Assembly: GCA_046199005.1 (NCBI GenBank)
Contig: CP176050.1
Coordinates: 2,480,001 to 2,544,000 of the forward strand
DNA from: Ascidiimonas sp046199005
GTDB taxonomy: Bacteria > Bacteroidota > Bacteroidia > Flavobacteriales > Flavobacteriaceae
DNA: 64,000 bases
Direction of reading: 5' to 3'
In this document: positions 42,838-51,320 of the stretch, piece after piece
Numbering within the stretch: the first letter of the stretch is position 1
How the letters are laid out: each line of letters begins with the position of its first letter
Notes under the pieces: model-generated
What the model was told of the DNA's origin: nothing
Databases searched by the model: none
The model's input: the letters and a program-made list of their open reading frames with translations, nothing else
Translations under genes and position numbers: made by a program

Positions 42838-45168
42838 TTAGTTAATCAGTTCCTTATGAGTCTCAAGAATCTCTTGAACCTTAAGGGCGTTCTCTTTACC
42901 ATCCTTTCTTTGCTTCCCTGCCTTTACTAAAATTCTGAGTCTCCTCACCACCGTTTCATCGTTAAGGAGTGCTGCATTATTTTGCAGGATATCGGGAGTG
43001 TAATGCAGAATATCCTTCAATAGAATCCAGCCATCACTCTCGTCCAGAATATTATGAGAATTGATATTGGTTAGAAGGTATTTTAACCATTTTTCATCGT
43101 ATTCATTAGTTTTATAGTATCCCAGAACCGCTTTTAGTGCATATACCCCGCTCAATTGTTTAGGAAAAGTACCGTCTTCCTCGATTATGAAGTCCAACGA
43201 CTGCTTAAATGCCGCAGCTGCTTCGCTTTTTTGACCGTTGATCCATGCGATTTCACCTGCGCTTACTGCTATAAAAAGAATTGTATTCTTCTCCCCCGTC
43301 GCTACGGCAAGCTCAATAGCTTCATTAATCAAAACGTTTGCGTCTTCTTTTCTTTTTTGCAATGCTGCGATTCTTGATAAAGCGGTTTCTGTCTTCACAC
43401 TTGCAAGCCCCTTACTTTTATCGCGATACTGCTCATAGATCTTACGCGATTCTTCCAGCTTATTATTTTTTAAATAACAGTCCGCCAACAAAAGATCAAT
43501 AGATATTGAGCCAAACGGGTCATGAAAATAGGGCCTCAATGTTTTTGCCTGTTGATAATATTCTTCGGCTGATTTATAGTCTCCCATTCTGTAACAAACA
43601 TCGGCAGCACAAAACTGATACAAATACATCAAGGTATGTTTCTGAGTGTATGCGTCCTGGATTCCCTTCTTGCAGCATTCGAAAGCATTGATCAATTCAA
43701 ACTTAGATCTATGGTACTCAATCCAGTGAAAGACATCGAAACGGTTTCTTTCGGGCACTCGGGATAACGCCTTTTTGGCAGGTTCAATCCATTTCATACT
43801 GTAATCAAACATCCCCAGTTCATCTCCAAAAAATACTTGATGCGCGGCAAAGTGAAAATAAGAAAGTAAGGTTTCCTCTTTTAAAAATTGCAATTCGAGT
43901 CCTGAATCATTGTTTTCCAGTATATGCCTGTCTAAAGCAACTAATTGTTCGTCTAAAAGTTTAAATGTGTTCTCAATGCATTTATTGAAAACGTCTAAGA
44001 CCGCTTTGTTTACATAAATGTGAGCTTTTATAGAATAAGCCCAGGCAAGTTGGTGCCTGGAGACTTGTTTTGAAAGAGAAGGACTTGAAGCCTCTTTAAT
44101 TTCTTGTTCTACATAAGGAATGCTTGTCTCCCAATCATCCTGTCTTTCTGCTAATGTATATACAAGTCTGTATAGTAAAGAGCATCTTTTCTCAGTATCT
44201 TTCTCTGTATCAAGCGCTTTCAGAAGGTGTTTTTTAAGAAAATTATCAAAAATCGGATGTTCGTGATGTGACAACTGATCAAAATGACCAGCAGATCCTA
44301 TTAAACCATGTAATTTTCCTTTTTGTACTTCCGTTAGGCAATTTTTAAACTCCAGCGCAGCGAGCCCCAAATAGATACAGGCTTTGTATGAGTAACGCTC
44401 AAAACTTCTTCTTACTACTTTTACAATCTGATTACTTTCGGTTTTAATCGTTTCTTCAGATTTTGACTTTAAGAGCTGTAGCAAGAGTAACTCTTCATTT
44501 TCAGAAAGCAACTTTTCAAGATCTATAGCTGTGGGTATTTCGGTGCGTTCATCCAACAGTGATGATGCTTCTTCGCCTTCGATCTTTTCATAATCTTCAA
44601 ACAACTGCATGCTATTGATAAAAGACTGTACATTTACATCACTTTGTTCCCAGGATATTCCGTATTTGGTTTCTTTTACTTTGTAATTTTTATCGATACC
44701 GAATATTATTTTTTGAGAAAAATCTGGAAATTGTTGGAACATACTTACCAACGTTCCCAGGGTCTCAGAATCTATATGAGATAAATCTGGTATCAGCAGC
44801 GTAGTATCCGTTTCTTTTAAAAAAGCATAAAGCGCTTTCGCAAATTGTTGATTAATAAAGATAGGACGGTTTGTCTGCGTAAAAAACTTAGTACTGTAAT
44901 AGTACCAAACCTCCCGTTCTTCTTTTGAGAGATTGTCTATGAGGGATGGTATAGCAAAACTAACAATCGCCTTGTGTTTTTGGAGGGTTGATTCATAAAC
45001 CTCATCCGACATATACGTTTTTAACTGGAGCAGAATACACTGTATTCCTTTCCACCCAAAAGGAAACTCGTGCTTATCGTATAACCAGATCACATTTTTT
45101 TGTTTGCTGCCAAGTTCAATAAAATTAGTATTGAGAAAATGCTGGCTTCCTATATATAATTTTTTCAT
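42838..45168 (-). CDS. Large TPR protein with decayed AAA/STAND-like N-terminus, paralogue 2
   Basis: A 776-residue protein without signal peptide. From about 240 it is a chain of TPR-like helices (for example MGDYKSAEEYYQQAKTLRP and KNNKLEESRKIYEQYRDK). The N-terminal 200 residues have a Walker-B-like strand, LLIPDLSHIDSETLGTLV, followed by QKIIFGIDKNY and a GISW segment, but no GxxGxGK(T/S) loop. The same plan is found in the upstream gene at 45238, so they are paralogues. They resemble signal-transduction ATPases with TPR tails (MalT/AfsR type) that lost ATP binding and have no DNA-binding domain. Function unknown. Confidence 0.7.
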   Translation of the reverse strand: MKKLYIGSQHFLNTNFIELGSKQKNVIWLYDKHEFPFGWKGIQCILLQLKTYMSDEVYESTLQKHKAIVSFAIPSLIDNLSKEEREVWYYYSTKFFTQTNRPIFINQQFAKALYAFLKETDTTLLIPDLSHIDSETLGTLVSMFQQFPDFSQKIIFGIDKNYKVKETKYGISWEQSDVNVQSFINSMQLFEDYEKIEGEEASSLLDERTEIPTAIDLEKLLSENEELLLLQLLKSKSEETIKTESNQIVKVVRRSFERYSYKACIYLGLAALEFKNCLTEVQKGKLHGLIGSAGHFDQLSHHEHPIFDNFLKKHLLKALDTEKDTEKRCSLLYRLVYTLAERQDDWETSIPYVEQEIKEASSPSLSKQVSRHQLAWAYSIKAHIYVNKAVLDVFNKCIENTFKLLDEQLVALDRHILENNDSGLELQFLKEETLLSYFHFAAHQVFFGDELGMFDYSMKWIEPAKKALSRVPERNRFDVFHWIEYHRSKFELINAFECCKKGIQDAYTQKHTLMYLYQFCAADVCYRMGDYKSAEEYYQQAKTLRPYFHDPFGSISIDLLLADCYLKNNKLEESRKIYEQYRDKSKGLASVKTETALSRIAALQKRKEDANVLINEAIELAVATGEKNTILFIAVSAGEIAWINGQKSEAAAAFKQSLDFIIEEDGTFPKQLSGVYALKAVLGYYKTNEYDEKWLKYLLTNINSHNILDESDGWILLKDILHYTPDILQNNAALLNDETVVRRLRILVKAGKQRKDGKENALKVQEILETHKELIN

Positions 45169-45237
45169 GGTTAAATTTTTTAAAGTTATAAGGTTGTTTG
45201 CTAGCGGACTTTTAAATGAGTATAAGATTTCTATTTA

Positions 45238-47523
45238 TTAATCATTTATGATCATTCCCGCTTTTATCAATTGGTTGGCTTTCTCCTTAGTGTCTGCTCT
45301 TTGAGAAGCGGCCTTCAAAATTGATTTGAAACCATCAGAAGATATATCTATAGAATCTATATGTTCTTCTATGAGTTCTAAAAATGAACTTAGATAATTC
45401 CATATGTAAGCATCTTCTTTTAAGGCCTTGTAAAGTGAAGAGATCATGAACTCTAACTGAGATTTCTGTATAGTGTTTTGATGAGTCTTTAACAGTCCTA
45501 GAAATAACAAGCTGATATCTGTGTGTGAAACACTATCCGGATTCGTATCTGAATACACTTCGTATGCCTGCCTGAAAGCTTGCTGGGCTTCATCTGGATT
45601 CTGTAAGTGCAAACTCGTTATTCCTGCATAAATTAAAATGTGTAAAATCGTATTCGCCGCACCGTCATCCAATGCAAGTTCAACTCCTTTATTGATACTG
45701 TTATTGGCTTCTTCAAAGACTCCCAACTTTGCATGACCAAACGCTTTAAGTGCCCACAGATCTACTTTATTGAATACAGTTTCATTCTTAAATTGCTCCA
45801 GTAGCTTTTCGATTTCCGATACAAAAGATTCATAGTCTCCGTTCTCATATAACGCGAGCGCATTTCCTTTACGTAAAGACAGCATGGAGGTATAGCGATA
45901 ATCTATTTTACTTTCACAAATAAGCGAGCGCTCGTAGTATTTTAATGCTTCATCAGGATTACCCAATCTTGAGTTGATATCTGCAAGGCTCATAGTAAAA
46001 AAATAATGCAGAATGTATTTGTATTTCTTTTTAGTAGCCTCCCATCCTTTCTTTGCCTCTTCAAGCGCTTTATCCATTTGAAGTGTTTTAAAATAATAGG
46101 ACTGCCATTCGGCGTAGGACGTGATACTTACATCGGGCCACTGTTTTACGATTTCTTCTTCTCTTTCATACCAAATTTTAGCTTCTTCATAATTTTCAAT
46201 CATCGTATTCAATGTACACAGATTCTCGGCCAATACAGCAGACGAAAATTCTATCTCAAATTTTAAAAGCCCCTTATTAGTTATCCTACCCAGATCATGA
46301 AAAGCTTTAGAATGAACTTCTATCGCTTTTTGTGGCAGTCTCTTTCGCATAAGAACAAAGCTGTGAATATTACTTATCCAACTTTGAACCATTTGCTTTT
46401 CATTATTAGAATTGAATCCGTTTAACGACAACTCTTCTAGTGCCATTTTCAAATAAACTTCGGCAGCTGCGATATCTCCCTTTCTTCGTGCTAAAACCAC
46501 AATTAATCTATAGAGCAAACATATACGGCGCGCCGGATCTTTTTCAAGCTCGATTGCAATCCTATAATTTTCAAGAATATAATCGGCAAGAACCATATTT
46601 CCCTGAGAGAAAAAATGCAAATTATGCGCGCACACACCTACCATGGTATGCAATTCTGCTTTTTTATCATCATCAAGAACTGGATTAGTTGCTAAAAACC
46701 TTTGCCCTAATCTAAGTGCCCCTGAAAAATTATATAGGTTAAAATTTTTGATAACGGAATTATAAATTTTACTTGAAATAGCAGGGTCTTCAGAATCAAA
46801 CGATTGTCTGACCAAATTGAAACCCTCCAATTCTAATTGCTTATCCCAACGGTGTTTTTGAGCGTATACCTGCTCTAAATCTTGTTTTTTAAAGTTAGAA
46901 ACAACAGATTTTTCAAGATTATATGTTTGAGTTGCATTCTCTTCAAAAGCAGCAAAAAATGCCTGACAATGAATTCTATTTAATGAATAGAACCATGAAA
47001 TTCCAGTTACTTCTTCAAATTCACCTTCTAAATCAGGATCATAGCCTAAAACCAGATCGGGAAGCGTATCGTATTCACGCTCATAAAGCTTCATAATAAT
47101 ATACACGCTACTTTGATCCAGAAAGCAGATGTTAGGGATAACGAGATTAAAATCCTGTTCTTCTAAAAGCTCCCATAAAATGGATACGCAGGCCTCAGTA
47201 AGATATCTTTCCTTAACTCTTGTGTGCGTTACATTAGATTCTAACTGTGCGCCCATTACAGAAAGTTTTCTTATTTCAATTGTGCTAAGCTCTTCTTTAA
47301 GACCATCAAATATCAAGCTCATATAGAGACGGTGTTTTCGCAAGATTTGGTCTACCTTAGAAGCTCCCAGTTTCTCTTGAAAAACGGGAATTAATTTTCT
47401 GAATAACGTATAAGGCAAGGCGCATTCGTCAGAACTCGTAATAATAATATCCTTATTTGATGTATAGGTGGTTTGGCAATATTCAAGCAAAGCCCCTGAA
47501 TTGCCTTTAATGCAATTGATCAT
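45238..47523 (-). CDS. Large TPR protein with decayed AAA/STAND-like N-terminus, paralogue 1
   Basis: A 761-residue cytosolic protein, paralogous to the 42838 product. Near the N-terminus KGNSGALLEYC sits where a P-loop would be but lacks the GK(T/S). PYTLFRKLIPVFQEKLG and LVIPNICFLDQSSVYIIMKLY then match the order of an AAA_16/STAND domain (Walker-B-like LVIPNICFLD). After GISWFYSL (about 175-185) comes a TPR superhelix (for example LGNPDEALKYYERSLICESK, then LGVFEEANNSINKGVELAL). It lies 87 bases downstream of a GGG-leader peptide gene with a terminator between, a layout that allows partial read-through. A role as receptor, scaffold or processing helper of that peptide is speculation. Confidence 0.7.
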   Translation of the reverse strand: MINCIKGNSGALLEYCQTTYTSNKDIIITSSDECALPYTLFRKLIPVFQEKLGASKVDQILRKHRLYMSLIFDGLKEELSTIEIRKLSVMGAQLESNVTHTRVKERYLTEACVSILWELLEEQDFNLVIPNICFLDQSSVYIIMKLYEREYDTLPDLVLGYDPDLEGEFEEVTGISWFYSLNRIHCQAFFAAFEENATQTYNLEKSVVSNFKKQDLEQVYAQKHRWDKQLELEGFNLVRQSFDSEDPAISSKIYNSVIKNFNLYNFSGALRLGQRFLATNPVLDDDKKAELHTMVGVCAHNLHFFSQGNMVLADYILENYRIAIELEKDPARRICLLYRLIVVLARRKGDIAAAEVYLKMALEELSLNGFNSNNEKQMVQSWISNIHSFVLMRKRLPQKAIEVHSKAFHDLGRITNKGLLKFEIEFSSAVLAENLCTLNTMIENYEEAKIWYEREEEIVKQWPDVSITSYAEWQSYYFKTLQMDKALEEAKKGWEATKKKYKYILHYFFTMSLADINSRLGNPDEALKYYERSLICESKIDYRYTSMLSLRKGNALALYENGDYESFVSEIEKLLEQFKNETVFNKVDLWALKAFGHAKLGVFEEANNSINKGVELALDDGAANTILHILIYAGITSLHLQNPDEAQQAFRQAYEVYSDTNPDSVSHTDISLLFLGLLKTHQNTIQKSQLEFMISSLYKALKEDAYIWNYLSSFLELIEEHIDSIDISSDGFKSILKAASQRADTKEKANQLIKAGMIIND

Positions 47524-47541
47524 AATAATTGGTTTGGAAAA

Positions 47542-47585
47542 AAGAACAGGCGGCTAAAGTTTTAAAAATAGTACCGCCTGTTCTT
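47542..47585 (-). terminator. Terminator between the peptide gene and the TPR genes
   Basis: AAGAACAGGCGG / CCGCCTGTTCTT form a perfect 12-bp stem. On the minus strand it is followed by TTTT, 26 bases after the peptide stop and 19 bases before the TPR protein start. It probably lowers expression of the TPR genes relative to the peptide. Confidence 0.75.
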
Positions 47586-47610
47586 AATCAGGTTTCTAAT
47601 TCACAGAAAT

Positions 47611-47781
47611 CTAGTGTGCTGCAAACGATCCTCCGGCACATGCCAAACGAGCATTTGTATCACAATCACAATAAGCTCCTCCACCCATCAATTTGTTCAT
47701 TTCCTGAAGGGATACGGTAGAAGAGTTTTCAAATTTTCCGATTGACTTTACTGATTTTGAATTTAATTTTGAAATATTCAT
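47611..47781 (-). CDS. GGG-leader, Cys-containing small peptide
   Basis: A 56-residue peptide. The first half (MNISKLNSKSVKSIGKFENS...) resembles a leader that ends at NKLMGGG. The core AYCDCDTNARLACAGGSFAAH has three Cys and few Ser/Thr. It heads a minus-strand unit with the two large TPR proteins and is divergent from a LuxR-type regulator. The leader differs from the highly basic leaders at 4941-5586 and 16958, so it may belong to a different ribosomal peptide or a signalling peptide family. No known maturation enzyme is adjacent. Confidence 0.65.
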   Translation of the reverse strand: MNISKLNSKSVKSIGKFENSSTVSLQEMNKLMGGGAYCDCDTNARLACAGGSFAAH

Positions 47782-47974
47782 AATAAAAATTTTATTGGTT
47801 TTGCCTACTCTCTTTTAAAGGTTTTTTGGCTTCCTCCCTGCATGCACTAGCAATTTAATATTAACCATACAATAATTTGTTTTTTTAACCTTACTATAGG
47901 TAATGAAAAAACTTACTTTATCAAAAAAAATCGTACATTTAAAGAACCGAGCCCTCCAGCTATAAATGCTCTGT

Positions 47975-48640
47975 ATGAAGACTATAAGATTATTGATAGC
48001 TGAAAACTTTCCGATGATGTTGGCTACGATTGTAGGAGGCCTGAAGGAAATAGAAAAAAAGAGACCAGATTCACGATTTGTGATCGATACTGTTCCTGAT
48101 TGCGAAAGTGCCAAGAACCAACTAAAGAGTGTGAAAGAGCTTTATAAAGTTGTGATTTTTAAGATCAATTTGCAATTTTCAAATAAGTTCCGATTTATAT
48201 ATGGAGAGGATTTGGGCGTTTACATTCGAAAAAAATATCCAAAAACACGTGTCATTATTCTTACCTCCTTCACAGACAAATACAGGTTGTATAATATTAT
48301 GCAAAATATCTCTCCGGAAGGCCTGCTGGTTAGAATAGATTTCGATTTTAAAGAATTACAGAAAGCGTTTGAAAACATTATTATTCACGAAGCATCGTAT
48401 TACAGCAAATCGGTATTGTCATTATTAAAGAGTAATTTTTCAAAGGAGTATGTACTTGATACGATTGATCGAAAACTACTTTTTTGTTTATCAGCTGGAG
48501 TAAAAATGAAAGATCTTCCAAAAGTGCTTCCGTTATCGATGGGTGGAATTGAAAAACGAAAACGCAACTTAAAGGAGCTTTTCAAGGCAGACAATGATCA
48601 GGTTTTGTTAGCAGCCGCAAGAAATAAAGGGTTTCTTTAG
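47975..48640 (+). CDS. LuxR-type regulator with pseudo-receiver domain
   Basis: About 221 residues starting at the ATG at 47975 (MKTIRLLIAENFPMM); an in-frame ATG nine bases upstream is possible. The N-terminal 130 residues follow a response-regulator receiver fold (IRLLIAENFPMM, VVIFKINLQF, YPKTRVIILTSF), but the position of the phosphoacceptor Asp is Lys (VVIFK) and the acidic pair is E-N, so normal phosphorylation is unlikely. The C-terminus (DRKLLFCLSAGVKMKDLPKVLPLSMGGIEKRKRNLKELF) is a GerE/LuxR-like helix-turn-helix. It is divergent from the GGG-peptide gene and directly upstream of the megasynthase gene, and may control either. Confidence 0.7.
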   Translation: MKTIRLLIAENFPMMLATIVGGLKEIEKKRPDSRFVIDTVPDCESAKNQLKSVKELYKVVIFKINLQFSNKFRFIYGEDLGVYIRKKYPKTRVIILTSFTDKYRLYNIMQNISPEGLLVRIDFDFKELQKAFENIIIHEASYYSKSVLSLLKSNFSKEYVLDTIDRKLLFCLSAGVKMKDLPKVLPLSMGGIEKRKRNLKELFKADNDQVLLAAARNKGFL

Positions 48641-49271
48641 TTTTTATTTTCTCCTGTTATAAAGCTTCCATAAAGCTCAAATCAAAAAGTAGACAAAACA
48701 ATGATTCTAGAAGACCCATCCTGCATCTTTCATCACCGTTAGCTTCCCTGATTTTACGAACACTTTATCACCAAATTAATGCCATATAAATAATGTTGAA
48801 ATATTTGCTTGATCAAGGAAGCATCTCCAAGCTTACTACCAGTCTGACTACTCCCCGTCTTTAACATTAGAGGGTTAACACCTAAATGCTACATTCGTTT
48901 AATAGGTAATTTTAATCACGATCTTATAAATAGGCATGGAATTATGCATCAAATAAAATTTCCTAAAATCATTACGGTTTACAAACTCCTGTCGAATAGT
49001 CCATCTGCTTAGTTGCATAACATTCATTCGATCGCTGGTAACCAAAACTTTAGAGAATAAAAGAGCTGTTTACCGAGTCTTTATAACCGAACCAGAAAAG
49101 GAATCCTGATTCTGGGATTTTATTTGAAAGATTACCTATTCCGATACTTAGCTTTTCACAGAAAATAGACTTAGTACCATCTTCTGAAAACAGACAAGAT
49201 TTAAGCGTATTTATAAGAATGGAACACGAATAGCAGATTCTTGTGTAAAAGTCTCTGCCAAAAAGATACCA
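48641..49271. other. Long upstream region of the megasynthase gene
   Basis: 631 bases with no gene that I can support. It contains the 14-mer AGGGTTAACACCTA (48871-48884), also found in front of the oleA-like operon, followed at 48890 by TACATTCG, a near match to the TAnnTTTG -7 box. If that is the promoter, the 5' leader is about 370 bases. A weak AATCC/GGATT hairpin lies near 49102-49119. A 22-codon ORF at 48944 has no supporting features. The reading frame of the synthase is open from 49188, and the first in-frame ATG is at 49272. Confidence 0.5.
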
Positions 49272-51320
49272 ATGTCAAAATTACAATCTGCCAAAAAAGA
49301 TCCGGAAACACTTGTCGCTGTTCTCGAAGAGCATGTAAAGCAAAAACCACATCAAATTTTATACAGATTTTTAGAAGATGGAGAAAAAGAAAGCGACTCA
49401 AGAACTTATTTACAACTGCACCAAAACGCAAAAGTAATCGCATTACACATCTTAGAATTTGCAAAACCAGGAGATCGGGTGTTGCTTCTGTTTCCATGTG
49501 ATCTAAACTTCGTTGACGCTTTTTTAGGCTGTTTACTAGCTGGAGTAATCGCAGTTCCCGGATTTCCTCCCAGTGGTAAGAGAAGGTTGGGCAGACTGGA
49601 AAAAATTGTACTGGATTGTGATGCTAAATTAATAGTGACCACTGCAAACCTTTTTCATAAAACTAAAGACTGGTTTGCCAAAGGGGCACTTTCAGAAGTA
49701 CCATGGCTTTCTTCTGATAACTTAGAAAAGAATATAAAAGATAAAGAGCTACCTAAAGTCGCACCTGACACGGTTGCCTTTCTGCAATATACTTCAGGAT
49801 CTACCGGAGACCCGAAAGGAGTGATTATAAATCATTCTAATATCATCGCCAACAGTAAATTGATTGAACAATCTTTTAATCACAGTAAAGAATCAAAAGG
49901 TGTAGGCTGGCTTCCTATCTATCACGATATGGGGTTAATTGGAAATATAATTCAACCCCTCTATGTTGGTTTTGAATGCGTTTTGATGCCGCCATCAGCC
50001 TTTATTCAGAAACCCATACGATGGCTCCGTGCAATTTCCAATTATCAAGGGACTTCGAGCGGCGGACCAAATTTTGCGTTTGATCTATGTTGCGAACAAA
50101 TCAAGGAAGAAGATCTAGAAGAGCTGGATCTGAGTAATTGGCAGGTCGCATTTAACGGCTCTGAACCTATTCGCCCCTCCACCTTGCAAAAGTTTTCACA
50201 GCGTTTTGCACCCTACGGTTTTAAAGAATCTGCTATGTTCCCCTGTTATGGAATGGCAGAGACCACTTTGATCATAAGTGGAAATAGATTCAATACAACG
50301 CCTAGGGAACTCTCTATTTATAAGGACGGTTTTCAGGAAGGTGCTTTTCAAATTATAAAAGGAAATAGTACTAAGAAAGATATCTTAAAATTGATTGGAA
50401 ATGGACCTGTCATTGGCGATATCAAAATAAAAATTGTCGATCCGAAGACACATCAGGTTTGTAAAAATAACCTCGAAGGAGAGATCTGGGTGCAAGGAGC
50501 TAGTGTGGCAGTTGGGTACTGGAATAATCAAGCGCTCTCAAAAGAAATATTTTCTGCATATACTAAGTCTAAAGATTCCCGAATCAATACCAAAGAGGGC
50601 CCTTATCTAAGAACCGGAGACATGGGTTTTACTTATGAAGGAGAAGTTTTTGTCTCGGGACGATTAAAAGAGATGTTTATCCTGAATGGTGCTAATTATT
50701 ATCCACAAGACATTGAACGTACCGTCCAAAAATCACATGAAGATCTGCAGGAGAATGGGGGTGCAGTATTTTGCGTATCTACAGAGAAACAGTCGAAGTT
50801 GGTAGTCGTTCAGGAAATAAAACGTACCAGTTTGAGAAGTTATAAGTCAGACGAACTTGTCAGGCTTATATGCGAAGGGATCATGACTGAACATGAACTG
50901 GCTGTTCATCATGTTATTTTAGTAAGTCCGGGACGAATCCCTAAGACTTCCAGTGGAAAAGTACGCAGAGTCCTCACAAAAAAAATGTTCGAAGAAGCAT
51001 CTTTAGAAGGCGTTTTACATCAATGGCAGGTAGGCGATTTTTCAGAAATAGTAGTCCCGAAGAAAAGTCAAAAATCAATTCAATGGTCTGAAAGTGAGCT
51101 TTCTGTTTGGATCCGTAGTCGAATTGCAGACAAACTATCAATTTCTCAGGATAAACTATCAAATACCACCCCGTTTTCAAAACTAGGCATTAATTCAATA
51201 CAAGCGGTTCAGCTTTCCGGTGAATTAAGTGAACATATAGGAACGGAAGTCTCTGCTACTTCACTTTTCGACTATCCGAATATTGCCAGCTTGTCTGCTT
51301 TCTTATCAGGAAACGAACAT
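49272..51320 (+). other. Loading module: fatty acyl-AMP ligase and ACP1
   Basis: Residues 1 to about 585 are a FAAL of the ANL superfamily: QYTSGSTGDPKG (YTSGSTG from 173), GWLPIYHDMGLIG, CYGMAETTLII, YLRTGDMGF and the C-terminal lysine segment IPKTSSGKVRR. The wording LPIYHDMGLIG is typical of FAALs that load PKS and NRPS lines with free fatty acids. ACP1 follows with its phosphopantetheine serine S642 in LGINSIQAV. This module activates and loads a medium or long fatty acid starter. Confidence 0.9.

Noticed and set aside
42838..47523. NB-ARC/STAND-type active defence ATPases
   Set aside because: Neither protein has a P-loop GK(T/S), and there is no effector domain, so an active STAND defence role is not supported.
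47529..47720. 63-codon plus-strand ORF near 47.6 kb
   Set aside because: It overlaps the terminator and the minus-strand GGG-leader peptide, which has better support.
48944..49012. 22-codon ORF upstream of the megasynthase (MHQIKFPKIITVYKLL...)
   Set aside because: No leader-peptide codon pattern, no terminator after it and no GG site; it is probably chance.
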